From Campylobacteraceae bacterium (GTDB lineage Bacteria > Campylobacterota > Campylobacteria > Campylobacterales > Sulfurovaceae), in assembly GCA_027066355.1 (NCBI GenBank), contig JAMONW010000131.1, positions 1 to 7,197 of the forward strand: a stretch of DNA of 7,197 nucleotides, read 5' to 3'. The position numbers and the translations under genes were made by a program. The notes beneath the pieces were generated by a model, which had not been told where the DNA came from, made no database searches, and saw only the letters and a program-made list of their open reading frames with translations. Shown here piece after piece: positions 1 to 6,075 of the stretch; the first letter of the stretch is position 1, and each line of letters starts with the position of its first letter.

Positions 1-1511
1 CAAATGCACCAAGTTACTATAACCCTTTGCGCCACTATGAAAGGGTTATTAAAAGAGCAAATTTAATCTTAAAAAGGCTTAAAAAACTAGGTTGGATTAC
101 ACAAGAGGAGTATAAAGAGGCAATTGCAGAGCGTCCAAAAGTTTATAAAACATCACTAACACAAAATGTTGCACCATTTATTGTAGATGAAGTTGTCCGG
201 CGTTTTAAAGATAAATTTAAAGATTTAAAGACAGCTGGTTATAAAATTTATACAACTATAGATTTGGATAAACAAAATATTGCTAAAGAGGCATTAAGAT
301 TTGGCTTAAAAAGAGAATTAAATTCAATAGGTGAAGATATAAATAAAACAGACTTAAACGGGGCTTTGGTTTCTGTTGAAAATAATACAGGAGATATATT
401 GGCACTTGTTGGAGGAGTTGATTATAAAAAGAGTTCATTTAACCGTGCAACTATGACAAAAAGACAGCCAGGCTCTTCATTTAAGCCTTTTGTTTATCAA
501 ACTGCCCTTGATTATGGCTATAATCCTGCAACTAAACTTACTGATCTCTCAAGAACTTTTAAATATAAAAAAGATGGAAAAGTAGTAACTTGGACACCAC
601 AAAATTATGAGAGAAACTTTGAAGGATTTATACCCCTTAGAGATGCACTTGTTCACTCAAGAAATTTAGCTACAGTAAATTTAGTTAGTGATTTAGGTTT
701 ACAAAAAATAAGAAAAAGGTTAGCTCTGCTAGATGTAGAGAATATTCCAAATGATTTATCAATTTCACTTGGTAATTTAGCTATAAGTCCACTTAAAATG
801 GCTCAAATTTATACAATTTTTTCTAATAAAGGGCATATGATTGAGCCAAGACTTGTAAGCAAAATTGTATCTAAACACAACTCTGTGCTTTACGAAACCC
901 AACCAAAAGAGATAGTTAACTTTACATATCCACAACAAGCTTATTTAATGACAACTATTTTAGAAGATGTAATAAAAAGAGGAACTGGCAAAAATGCAGC
1001 AGTTAAAGGCTTGGAGTTAGCAGGAAAAACAGGCACAACAAATAACTATATTGATGCATGGTTTTGTGGATACTCTCCTACAATAACTACAATAGTATGG
1101 TATGGTAGAGATAAATATAAATCAATTGCAAAGGGTGCAACAGGTGGAAGAGTGGCAGCTCCTGCATTTGCAAAATATTATAAAGATATTTTAAAAATCG
1201 AGCCAAATCTTAAAAGAAAATTTGATATGCCAAAAGGTGTATATCTTGGTATGATAAATGGCAAACCAGAATATTACACAGCTATATCTCCATTACCTAA
1301 GAGTAATCCAAATGAAGATATGTTTGAAGAGTCAGCTAATATTCCAAATGTAGATAAAAAACCACAACCAACAACTGAAAATAATAAAACTAAAAAAACA
1401 GATTCAAACCACGCAATAGCACCAATAGATAGTGAAGAGATTGATAATAGTGTAATTAATAGCAATAGTAATAGTGGCAGTGAAAGCGAAGATGTAGAGG
1501 TTTTGTATTAA
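1..1511 (+). CDS. Penicillin-binding protein 1A (class A, bifunctional), 5'-truncated
   Basis: This is the C-terminal part of a class A PBP, an inner-membrane enzyme that polymerises glycan strands and cross-links peptidoglycan. The reading frame is open from base 3, upstream of the TTG at 27. The residues it encodes there (NAPSYYNPL, then RHYERVIKRAN) match the end of the glycosyltransferase domain, so the true start, membrane anchor and most of that domain lie left of the window. Counting from base 27, the transpeptidase motifs are SSFK at 150-153 (nucleophile Ser150), SRN at 211-213 and KTGT at 334-337. All are intact, so this half should be active. From about residue 425 to 494 the tail is hydrophilic, rich in Asn, Ser, Thr, Lys and Glu, and probably disordered; it ends in an NS repeat and VEVLY. 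The gene converges on ffh. The family call is secure; PBP1A versus another class A paralogue is inferred. Confidence 0.95.
   Translation, partial: NAPSYYNPLRHYERVIKRANLILKRLKKLGWITQEEYKEAIAERPKVYKTSLTQNVAPFIVDEVVRRFKDKFKDLKTAGYKIYTTIDLDKQNIAKEALRFGLKRELNSIGEDINKTDLNGALVSVENNTGDILALVGGVDYKKSSFNRATMTKRQPGSSFKPFVYQTALDYGYNPATKLTDLSRTFKYKKDGKVVTWTPQNYERNFEGFIPLRDALVHSRNLATVNLVSDLGLQKIRKRLALLDVENIPNDLSISLGNLAISPLKMAQIYTIFSNKGHMIEPRLVSKIVSKHNSVLYETQPKEIVNFTYPQQAYLMTTILEDVIKRGTGKNAAVKGLELAGKTGTTNNYIDAWFCGYSPTITTIVWYGRDKYKSIAKGATGGRVAAPAFAKYYKDILKIEPNLKRKFDMPKGVYLGMINGKPEYYTAISPLPKSNPNEDMFEESANIPNVDKKPQPTTENNKTKKTDSNHAIAPIDSEEIDNSVINSNSNSGSESEDVEVLY
1446..1475 (+). repeat. AATAGY hexamer repeat in the PBP tail
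   Basis: AATAGT at 1446-1451 is followed, after six unrelated bases, by three tandem in-frame copies: AATAGC at 1458, AATAGT at 1464 and AATAGT at 1470. They encode Asn-Ser dipeptides. Another AATAGT (1510-1515) overlaps the TAA stop. Because the unit is 6 bp, a change in copy number would lengthen or shorten the tail without shifting frame. The array is short and may not be variable. Confidence 0.6.
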
Positions 1512-1528
1512 TAGTTTTGTTATTTTAC

Positions 1529-1573
1529 TATTAGTGATAGGTGTAGTTATTTACTTTGATAGTAGCACTAATA
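1529..1573. repeat. Inverted repeat just after the PBP stop codon
   Basis: TATTAGTG (1529-1536) and CACTAATA (1566-1573) are perfect 8-bp reverse complements separated by 29 bases. No T-run follows the right arm, so it is a poor intrinsic terminator for the PBP gene. It could be a weak mRNA 3'-end structure or chance in AT-rich DNA. No small coding sequence is supported in the 1512-1671 gap. Confidence 0.25.
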
Positions 1574-1629
1574 ATTAGTTAGAGTATAGTTCTATTTTAA
1601 TAGAGTTGTTATTGGATTGCTTAGTATTT

Positions 1630-1657
1630 AAAAATAGAGAAAAGAGTATCTCTATTT
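1630..1657 (-). terminator. Putative Rho-independent terminator of ffh
   Basis: On the - strand, AAATAGAGA (1657-1649) pairs perfectly with TCTCTATTT (1640-1632) across an 8-base loop. The run of T continues to 1630, giving ATTTTT at the end. It starts 15 bases past the ffh stop. The stem is 9 bp with only three G-C pairs, so it is weak by enterobacterial standards but plausible in an AT-rich genome. On the + strand no equivalent T-run follows, so it fits ffh better than the PBP gene. Confidence 0.5.
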
Positions 1658-1671
1658 AATATGTTTTAAGC

Positions 1672-3030
1672 TTATTTCATTAATCCTGGTGGCACTCCGC
1701 CTCCGCCTTGCATCTGTTTCATCATCTGTTGCATCTGCTTCATTCCACCCTTGCCAGATAGTTTTTTTGCCATTTTTGCTGCATTTTTAAACTGCTTTAA
1801 CACACGATTAACTTGAATTTGGTCAAGTCCTGCACCTGCAGCAATACGGCGTTTTCTTGTATTATTTAAAAGGTCTGGGTTTTCACGCTCTTTTTTTGTC
1901 ATAGAGCTAATCATTGCTTTAATTTGTTTCATCTCTTTAGAGTTTTCTAAATCAATATCACCAATTTGCTTAGCAATACCACTCATTCCTGGAATCATAC
2001 TAATTAGCGACTTCATAGAACCAAGTTTTTTCATCTGCTCCATCTGCTCTAAAAAGTCATTAAAGTTAAATTGTCCCTTTTTAATCTTTTTACTTATCTT
2101 TTTAGCACTCTTTTCATCAATAGCAGCAGCAGTTTTTTCCATTAAGCCTTCTAAATCTCCAGCTCCCATTAAACGGCTTACAATTCTATCTGGAATAAAA
2201 GCTTCCAAATCTGGCATCTTTTCACCACTACCAATAAAGCGCAAAGGAACACCAACTTGATGAGCTACTCCAAGAGCCACCCCACCTTTACTATCTGCAT
2301 CAAATTTACTTAAAACTACACCACTAATACCAATTTTTTCTTTAAATGTTGCAGCAGTTCTAACTGCATCAATACCTGTCATCGCATCTGCAACATAAAA
2401 AATCTCATCAGGATTTGCTACTTTTTTAACTCTTGCAAGTTCATCCATTAGCTCATCATCAATTGCCAAACGACCAGCAGTATCAATTAAAAGCACATCA
2501 TAAAGTCCATCTTCTGCTTTTTTAAGTGCTTCTTTTACTATCTCTTCTGGTTTAGCATCTTCATTTGCTACCAAATCTACACCAATTTGCTCTGTAATTT
2601 GGCGAAGTTGCTCAACTGCAGCTAATCTTTGTAAATCGGCTGCTGCAATTAAAACCTTTTTCTTTTTTTGCTCTTTTAGCATATATGCTAATTTACCAGT
2701 AGTAGTTGTTTTACCACTACCTTGAAGCCCAGTCATTAAAACAACTGTTGGTGGTTTTGGTGCAAATACAAAACCTTGATTACCTTTTGCCGTTAAAATA
2801 TCATTTAATCTATTTGCAAGAGCATTTAAAAATGCATCTTTACCAACACCAACTGCTTTTACATCTTTTTCAACATTAGTAATTAACTCTTTTACAACTT
2901 TATGGTGAACATCAGCTTTAAGTAGTGCTTTTTTAAGCTCTGTTAATGCCTTTTTAAGTGCTTTCTCATCATCATGAAATCTTATTTTTCCTATAGCACT
3001 TTTGAAACTCTCTGTAAGTGTATCAAACAT
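1672..3030 (-). CDS. ffh: Signal recognition particle protein Ffh (SRP54 GTPase)
   Basis: Ffh binds 4.5S SRP RNA and signal sequences of nascent inner-membrane proteins, then docks with FtsY in a GTP-dependent cycle at the membrane. At 452 aa the protein is of normal, complete length. The N domain covers about 1-90 (ALLKADV at 35-41). The G domain has the P-loop GLQGSGKTTT (101-110), DLQRLAA (132-138), DTAGRL (183-188), SKFDAD (241-246) and GSGEKMPDLEAF (268-279). The M domain has FNFNDFLEQM (321-330), the RNA-binding stretch around SMTKKEREN and TRKRR (376-395), and a Met/Gln/Gly-rich end at 429-452. Several G-domain residues depart from the textbook consensus (see findings). The ATG at 3030 has a strong AGGGG just upstream. 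The gene lies last in the leftward cluster, 136 bp after the pseudouridine synthase, and probably has its own promoter. Confidence 0.98.
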   Translation of the reverse strand: MFDTLTESFKSAIGKIRFHDDEKALKKALTELKKALLKADVHHKVVKELITNVEKDVKAVGVGKDAFLNALANRLNDILTAKGNQGFVFAPKPPTVVLMTGLQGSGKTTTTGKLAYMLKEQKKKKVLIAAADLQRLAAVEQLRQITEQIGVDLVANEDAKPEEIVKEALKKAEDGLYDVLLIDTAGRLAIDDELMDELARVKKVANPDEIFYVADAMTGIDAVRTAATFKEKIGISGVVLSKFDADSKGGVALGVAHQVGVPLRFIGSGEKMPDLEAFIPDRIVSRLMGAGDLEGLMEKTAAAIDEKSAKKISKKIKKGQFNFNDFLEQMEQMKKLGSMKSLISMIPGMSGIAKQIGDIDLENSKEMKQIKAMISSMTKKERENPDLLNNTRKRRIAAGAGLDQIQVNRVLKQFKNAAKMAKKLSGKGGMKQMQQMMKQMQGGGGVPPGLMK

Positions 3031-3034
3031 ATTT

Positions 3035-3040
3035 ACCCCT
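3035..3040 (-). promoter_or_regulatory. Shine-Dalgarno of ffh
   Basis: On the - strand AGGGGT lies 4 bases before the ATG at 3030. It is one of the stronger ribosome binding sites in the window and confirms the ffh start. Confidence 0.75.
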
Positions 3041-3050
3041 AAATTTATAT

Positions 3051-3056
3051 ATTATA
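3051..3056 (-). promoter_or_regulatory. Putative sigma-70 -10 box for ffh
   Basis: A perfect TATAAT on the - strand lies about 20 bases before the ffh ATG, which would give a leader of roughly 15 nt containing the AGGGGT site. No good TTGACA is visible at the expected distance. The upstream DNA is AT-rich, and campylobacterial sigma-70 promoters are known for lacking a conserved -35 box. Promoter function is inferred from sequence alone. Confidence 0.5.
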
Positions 3057-3123
3057 CCTTTTGCAAAATAGCTAATAGAGGCTTATAATTATATAAAATA
3101 TTTATCCTCAAGAAACTATTGCA

Positions 3124-3148
3124 AAAAGTTAATTATTTTGTAACTTTT
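3124..3148 (-). terminator. Hairpin after the pseudouridine synthase gene, possible weak terminator
   Basis: On the - strand AAAAGTTA pairs with TAACTTTT around a 9-base loop, followed by one further T, about 18 bases past the stop at 3167. The stem has a single G-C pair, so stability is low. Its place between the six-gene cluster and the ffh promoter fits partial termination or attenuation, but it could be chance AT-rich symmetry. Confidence 0.3.
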
Positions 3149-3166
3149 ATGTTATTTTACCGAAAA

Positions 3167-3901
3167 TTATTTATAACTCTGTATATCTTTTGGTTCTTTT
3201 GCTTCAAACTCTTTGCCAAATATCTCAATTTTACTGGCATGAAGTAAAATTCTTTTACTTTTTGTTGGACTACCATATTGTTCATCTCCTACAACTGGGT
3301 GTCCTATATGAGATAGATGTAATCTAATTTGATGAGTTCTTCCTGTTTTTATCTCAATATCAACTTTACTCTTTTTACCTTGCACTTCATTTGGCTTAAC
3401 AATTGTAATAGCCTCTTTACCAAGTCTTTTATCAATTTTAGATATAGATTTTGGACCTTTAATTGTATGAATTGGTAAATCTATTACCATCTCTTCATAA
3501 ACAACACCCTCAACCCAAGCAGTATAAAACTTTTTTACTCTTCTATTTCTAAAAGTTTCAATAGCTTTTTTTAAAAACTCATCATTTTTTGCTAAAAGTA
3601 AAACTCCACTTGTTTCTCTATCTAATCTATGAATTAATTTAGCATTATTAAAAGTAGCTTCAACATCATATGAGTCTAAAAATGCAGGTTTATTTACAAC
3701 CAGAATATCATCATCTTCATAAATAACTTTGATTTTACTTGGCATTTCAACACGAAACTTTGTATCTTCTGGCATTACTGCTCTTGCAATCTTTACTTTT
3801 CTATCACCAACATAAACTATGCCTCTATCAATTAACTCTTTTGCTCTTTTCCCAGAGATACCAAGTTGTATTGCCAATATTTTATATGCCTTATCTTCCA
3901 T
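3167..3901 (-). CDS. RluA-family RNA pseudouridine synthase with S4 domain
   Basis: It isomerises uridine to pseudouridine in RNA, most likely 23S rRNA. The 244-aa protein has an N-terminal S4 RNA-binding domain (about 1-50; GISGKRAKELIDRGIVYVG). The catalytic domain has VVNKPA (68-73), HRLDRETSG (91-99, catalytic Asp94), KKFYTAWVEG (123-132) and GRTHQIRLHLSHIGHPVVGD (187-206). It is much shorter than E. coli RluD (about 326 aa): the segment between VVNKPA and HRLD is only about 17 residues. The target uridine cannot be assigned, so no symbol is given. The ATG overlaps the end of the DUF167 gene by 11 bp and has AAGGA 6 bases upstream inside that gene, which suggests translational coupling. 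Confidence 0.93.
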   Translation of the reverse strand: MEDKAYKILAIQLGISGKRAKELIDRGIVYVGDRKVKIARAVMPEDTKFRVEMPSKIKVIYEDDDILVVNKPAFLDSYDVEATFNNAKLIHRLDRETSGVLLLAKNDEFLKKAIETFRNRRVKKFYTAWVEGVVYEEMVIDLPIHTIKGPKSISKIDKRLGKEAITIVKPNEVQGKKSKVDIEIKTGRTHQIRLHLSHIGHPVVGDEQYGSPTKSKRILLHASKIEIFGKEFEAKEPKDIQSYK

Positions 3902-4184
3902 CTATTTCCTTTATAAACTCTTGCACTTTTTTAGTTAGTGGCACTCTAATTAATTTAATTTTACTATTTTGCCCACTTTTAAACTCTATTTCACTTTTGC
4001 TAACTTTAAATTTTTTAGATAAAAATTTAATTAGCTCTTTATTTGCAGCACCCTCTACTGCTGGTGCTGCAAGGCGTAATTTAATTGCATCTTCTCCATA
4101 AAGTCCTGCAAATTCACTTTTACTAGCACTTGGTTGGGCTTTTATTTTTAGTGTAATAAAATCATCTTTTATCTCATAAAACAC
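3891..4184 (-). CDS. DUF167 (YggU-family) protein
   Basis: This is a complete 97-aa small protein of the DUF167/YggU family. Members have a compact alpha/beta fold of unknown biochemical role. The family pattern is clear: KAQPSASKSEFAG (15-27), IKLRLAAPAVEGAANKELIK (34-53) and a later SGQNSKIKLIRV (70-81), matching the usual Pro-x-Ala-Ser, ApPvxGkAN and Gx-s-R/K-K elements. The start is GTG at 4184; no other in-frame start would keep the first beta strand. A GAGGA lies 10 bases upstream, inside waaA. It overlaps the end of waaA by 11 bp and the start of the pseudouridine synthase by 11 bp, so expression is probably coupled to both. The function is unknown. Confidence 0.88.
   Translation of the reverse strand: MFYEIKDDFITLKIKAQPSASKSEFAGLYGEDAIKLRLAAPAVEGAANKELIKFLSKKFKVSKSEIEFKSGQNSKIKLIRVPLTKKVQEFIKEIDGR
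3905..3911 (-). promoter_or_regulatory. Shine-Dalgarno of the pseudouridine synthase, inside the DUF167 gene
   Basis: On the - strand AAGGAAA precedes the ATG at 3901 and lies within the last codons of the upstream gene. It fixes the start of the downstream gene and supports the 11-bp overlap as real. Confidence 0.65.
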
Positions 4185-5331
4185 TCTTTATATCCTCAAC
4201 TATTTTACTAATATCAAATTTTGCATCCATTTTACTACTTGGCAAAGCCATATAATTTAAAAGCTTCTCTTCTAACTCACTTTCATTAATAATTGTAATT
4301 CCATCAATTAAGCTAAATAACTCTTTTTGGTTATAATAGTTTTCTCCTGTAATAATTTTGCATCCAAATTGTGCAGCTTCAGCGGCATTATGCCCACCAA
4401 TATCAGCAAAAGCACCACCTAGTATTACAACATCGCTAATTGCATAAGCATTAATTAGCTCTCCCATTAAATCTATTAAAACAATATCACTTTTAAACTC
4501 TCTATTTTGACTGTAACGGCTAAAAGTTAATCCTTTTTTTAGTGCCTCTTTTTCTAAAAATTGAGCTACTTTTTCAAATCTATCAGGGTGCCTTGGAACA
4601 ACAATTAATTGAGCATCTTCAAGCTCTTTAAACTTTATAAAAGCATTCAAAACAAGCTCTTCCTCGCCCTCATGTGTGCTTCCAGCAGTTACAACTACTT
4701 TATAATTTTTTGGATACTCCTTATTTGGCTTTGTAATATTTGCAAATTTTATATTTCCACTAACTTTTATATTTTTTGCACCCAATTTTTTAAGACGCCT
4801 AGCATCTTCATATGTTTGAGCATAAATTGCATCAATATTTTCAAAAATATGCTTATACAACCACTTAAAGCGTAAATATTTTGGATAAGAGCGTTCACTA
4901 ATTCTAGCATTTATCAAAAAAGTTTTAGCACCCTTTTGTTTGTTGCATAAAAACAGCATATACCAAAGTTCAGCTTCAAATACCACTAAAGCCTTTTGCT
5001 TTATTACCCAAAATGGTAAAAATATTTCAAAAGGTAGGTATCTACTCTCTTTTGAATACTCTTTAATTACTTCATAACCAGTATTTGTAATAGAGGTAAA
5101 TCTAAGTAAATCAATATCAAACTCTTTAATTAAAGGCTTTATAGCTCTTGCCTCTCCGTAGCTACAAATATGAAAATGTAAACCATCAGCTTTAAGAGGT
5201 CTATTATTAACTAAAAAAAATCTAGCAGGAATAGAGTTTTTATACTTTTTTTTAAATAAAACAAGAAGCAAAAAAGGAGTTGCAACTAAATAGATTATAG
5301 TTGCAATTGTTAGATAAAACCACTTAAACAC
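4174..5331 (-). CDS. waaA: 3-deoxy-D-manno-octulosonic acid (Kdo) transferase
   Basis: WaaA (KdtA) transfers Kdo from CMP-Kdo to lipid IVA on the cytoplasmic face of the inner membrane, an essential step of LPS/LOS core synthesis. A hydrophobic anchor spans about residues 4-26. Diagnostic motifs in order are FHICSYGEA (53-61; Glu60 in the place of the family's catalytic Glu), FEAELW (118-123), NARISERS (141-148), AGSTHEGEEE (216-225), VPRHPDR (245-251), MGEL (289-292) and GGAFADIGGHNAAE (305-318). The fold is GT-B (GT30 family). At 385 aa it is somewhat shorter than the E. coli enzyme (about 425). Whether it adds one or two Kdo residues cannot be read from sequence. The start is GTG, 6 bases after the flgZ-like stop, with a distant AGAGG in that gene's last codons; the anchor supports this start. 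Confidence 0.96.
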   Translation of the reverse strand: MFKWFYLTIATIIYLVATPFLLLVLFKKKYKNSIPARFFLVNNRPLKADGLHFHICSYGEARAIKPLIKEFDIDLLRFTSITNTGYEVIKEYSKESRYLPFEIFLPFWVIKQKALVVFEAELWYMLFLCNKQKGAKTFLINARISERSYPKYLRFKWLYKHIFENIDAIYAQTYEDARRLKKLGAKNIKVSGNIKFANITKPNKEYPKNYKVVVTAGSTHEGEEELVLNAFIKFKELEDAQLIVVPRHPDRFEKVAQFLEKEALKKGLTFSRYSQNREFKSDIVLIDLMGELINAYAISDVVILGGAFADIGGHNAAEAAQFGCKIITGENYYNQKELFSLIDGITIINESELEEKLLNYMALPSSKMDAKFDISKIVEDIKSVL

Positions 5332-5337
5332 TAAAAT

Positions 5338-6063
5338 TTATGCCTCTGTAGTCTCACCATCAACTTCAATATAAAGAACTCTTCCACAATGTGGACAAGT
5401 TACTATCTCTTCACCCTTAATTAAATCACTATAAGCTTTATCATTTATTTTCATATAGCAACCATAACAAGCTTGATTTTCTACCTTAACTACTGCAGTA
5501 TTTCCTGCCCATTTGCGTATCTCTTCATAAAAAGATAAAATTTTTGGATCCATTGAACGAACTTGCTCATCTCTTTTTTGATATAGAGATCTTTTGCTCT
5601 CTTCTATTGCCTTATACTCATCTTCTACAGACTTTTGAACCTCTTCTAGCTCTTTTTGAGTTGCTTCTATTTGCTCTTGAATATCAGCTAATTCTGCCTC
5701 TTTACTTTCAATAATTCCATTTAATCTTTCTATCTCTTCATTATTGTAGCTTAAAGAGTCTTTAGCAATATGCTCTTCTGTTGATAAAGAGCTAATCTCT
5801 TTTTCTGTCTTAACAATTTTTTGTTTTTTCTTAATCTCTTCAAGCTTATCTTTAAGCTCTTTTATTTGGAGTTCAAATGCATTAATTTTTGCTCTGTTTG
5901 AATCAATTAATTCATTTAAACTATCTCTTTTTGCATTTAATTCATTTAACTTTTTTTGAACAGCCTCTATCTTTGAATTAATAGCCTCAATTTGTGGTGT
6001 GTAACTATCTAGCTCTTTATCAATTTTTGATAAAACTACTAAATCTTTTGTGTAAATATTCAA
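5338..6063 (-). CDS. flgZ: Coiled-coil/C4 zinc-ribbon protein, FlgZ (HP0958) family
   Basis: The 241-aa protein has a long charged coiled coil (about 10-165). A break near 85-100 would allow an antiparallel hairpin. A FYEEIRKW segment (178-185) follows, then a four-cysteine ribbon: C199-x2-C202 and C223-x2-C226 (ACYGC and TCPHCGR). Length and order match H. pylori HP0958, which is reported to be needed for motility, to stabilise the sigma factor RpoN and to affect flaA mRNA. Its neighbours there are also waaA and the Nif3 gene. The start is TTG at 6063, backed by AAGGA at normal spacing and by an N-terminus (MNIYTKDLVVLSKIDKELD) aligning end to end with that family. It lies 11 bases after the nif3-like gene. 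A flagellar role here is inferred by orthology; related zinc-ribbon proteins occur in non-flagellated bacteria. Confidence 0.88.
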   Translation of the reverse strand: MNIYTKDLVVLSKIDKELDSYTPQIEAINSKIEAVQKKLNELNAKRDSLNELIDSNRAKINAFELQIKELKDKLEEIKKKQKIVKTEKEISSLSTEEHIAKDSLSYNNEEIERLNGIIESKEAELADIQEQIEATQKELEEVQKSVEDEYKAIEESKRSLYQKRDEQVRSMDPKILSFYEEIRKWAGNTAVVKVENQACYGCYMKINDKAYSDLIKGEEIVTCPHCGRVLYIEVDGETTEA

Positions 6064-6069
6064 TGTGTA

Positions 6070-6075
6070 TCCTTT
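6070..6075 (-). promoter_or_regulatory. Shine-Dalgarno that decides the TTG start of flgZ
   Basis: On the - strand AAAGGA, followed by TACACA, precedes TTG at 6063. The purine-rich site at proper spacing makes TTG the likely initiator, with no in-frame ATG nearby. It abuts the stop codon of the nif3-like gene. Confidence 0.65.

Noticed and set aside
1274..1465. 63-aa open frame on the - strand opposite the PBP tail
   Set aside because: Hydrophobic and serine-rich only because it is antisense to a low-complexity coding tail; no ribosome site or family resemblance.
3031..3166. Small RNA or riboswitch in front of ffh
   Set aside because: The predicted leader is only about 15 nt, and the single weak hairpin has one G-C pair; nothing resembles a known riboswitch or the SRP RNA tetraloop hairpin.
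3739..4101. 120-aa open frame on the + strand
   Set aside because: Antisense across the DUF167/pseudouridine synthase overlap; Leu/Phe-rich composition is what reverse-complemented Lys/Glu codons give, with no start context.
4609..4875. 88-aa open frame on the + strand with membrane-like composition
   Set aside because: Lies wholly opposite well-supported waaA motifs; hydrophobicity is an artefact of AT-rich antisense reading.
5338..6063. SMC/ATPase-like reading of the coiled-coil protein
   Set aside because: The coiled coil is rich in Glu/Lys/Leu, but there are no Walker A or B motifs, and the C-terminal four-Cys ribbon and gene neighbours fit the HP0958 family.
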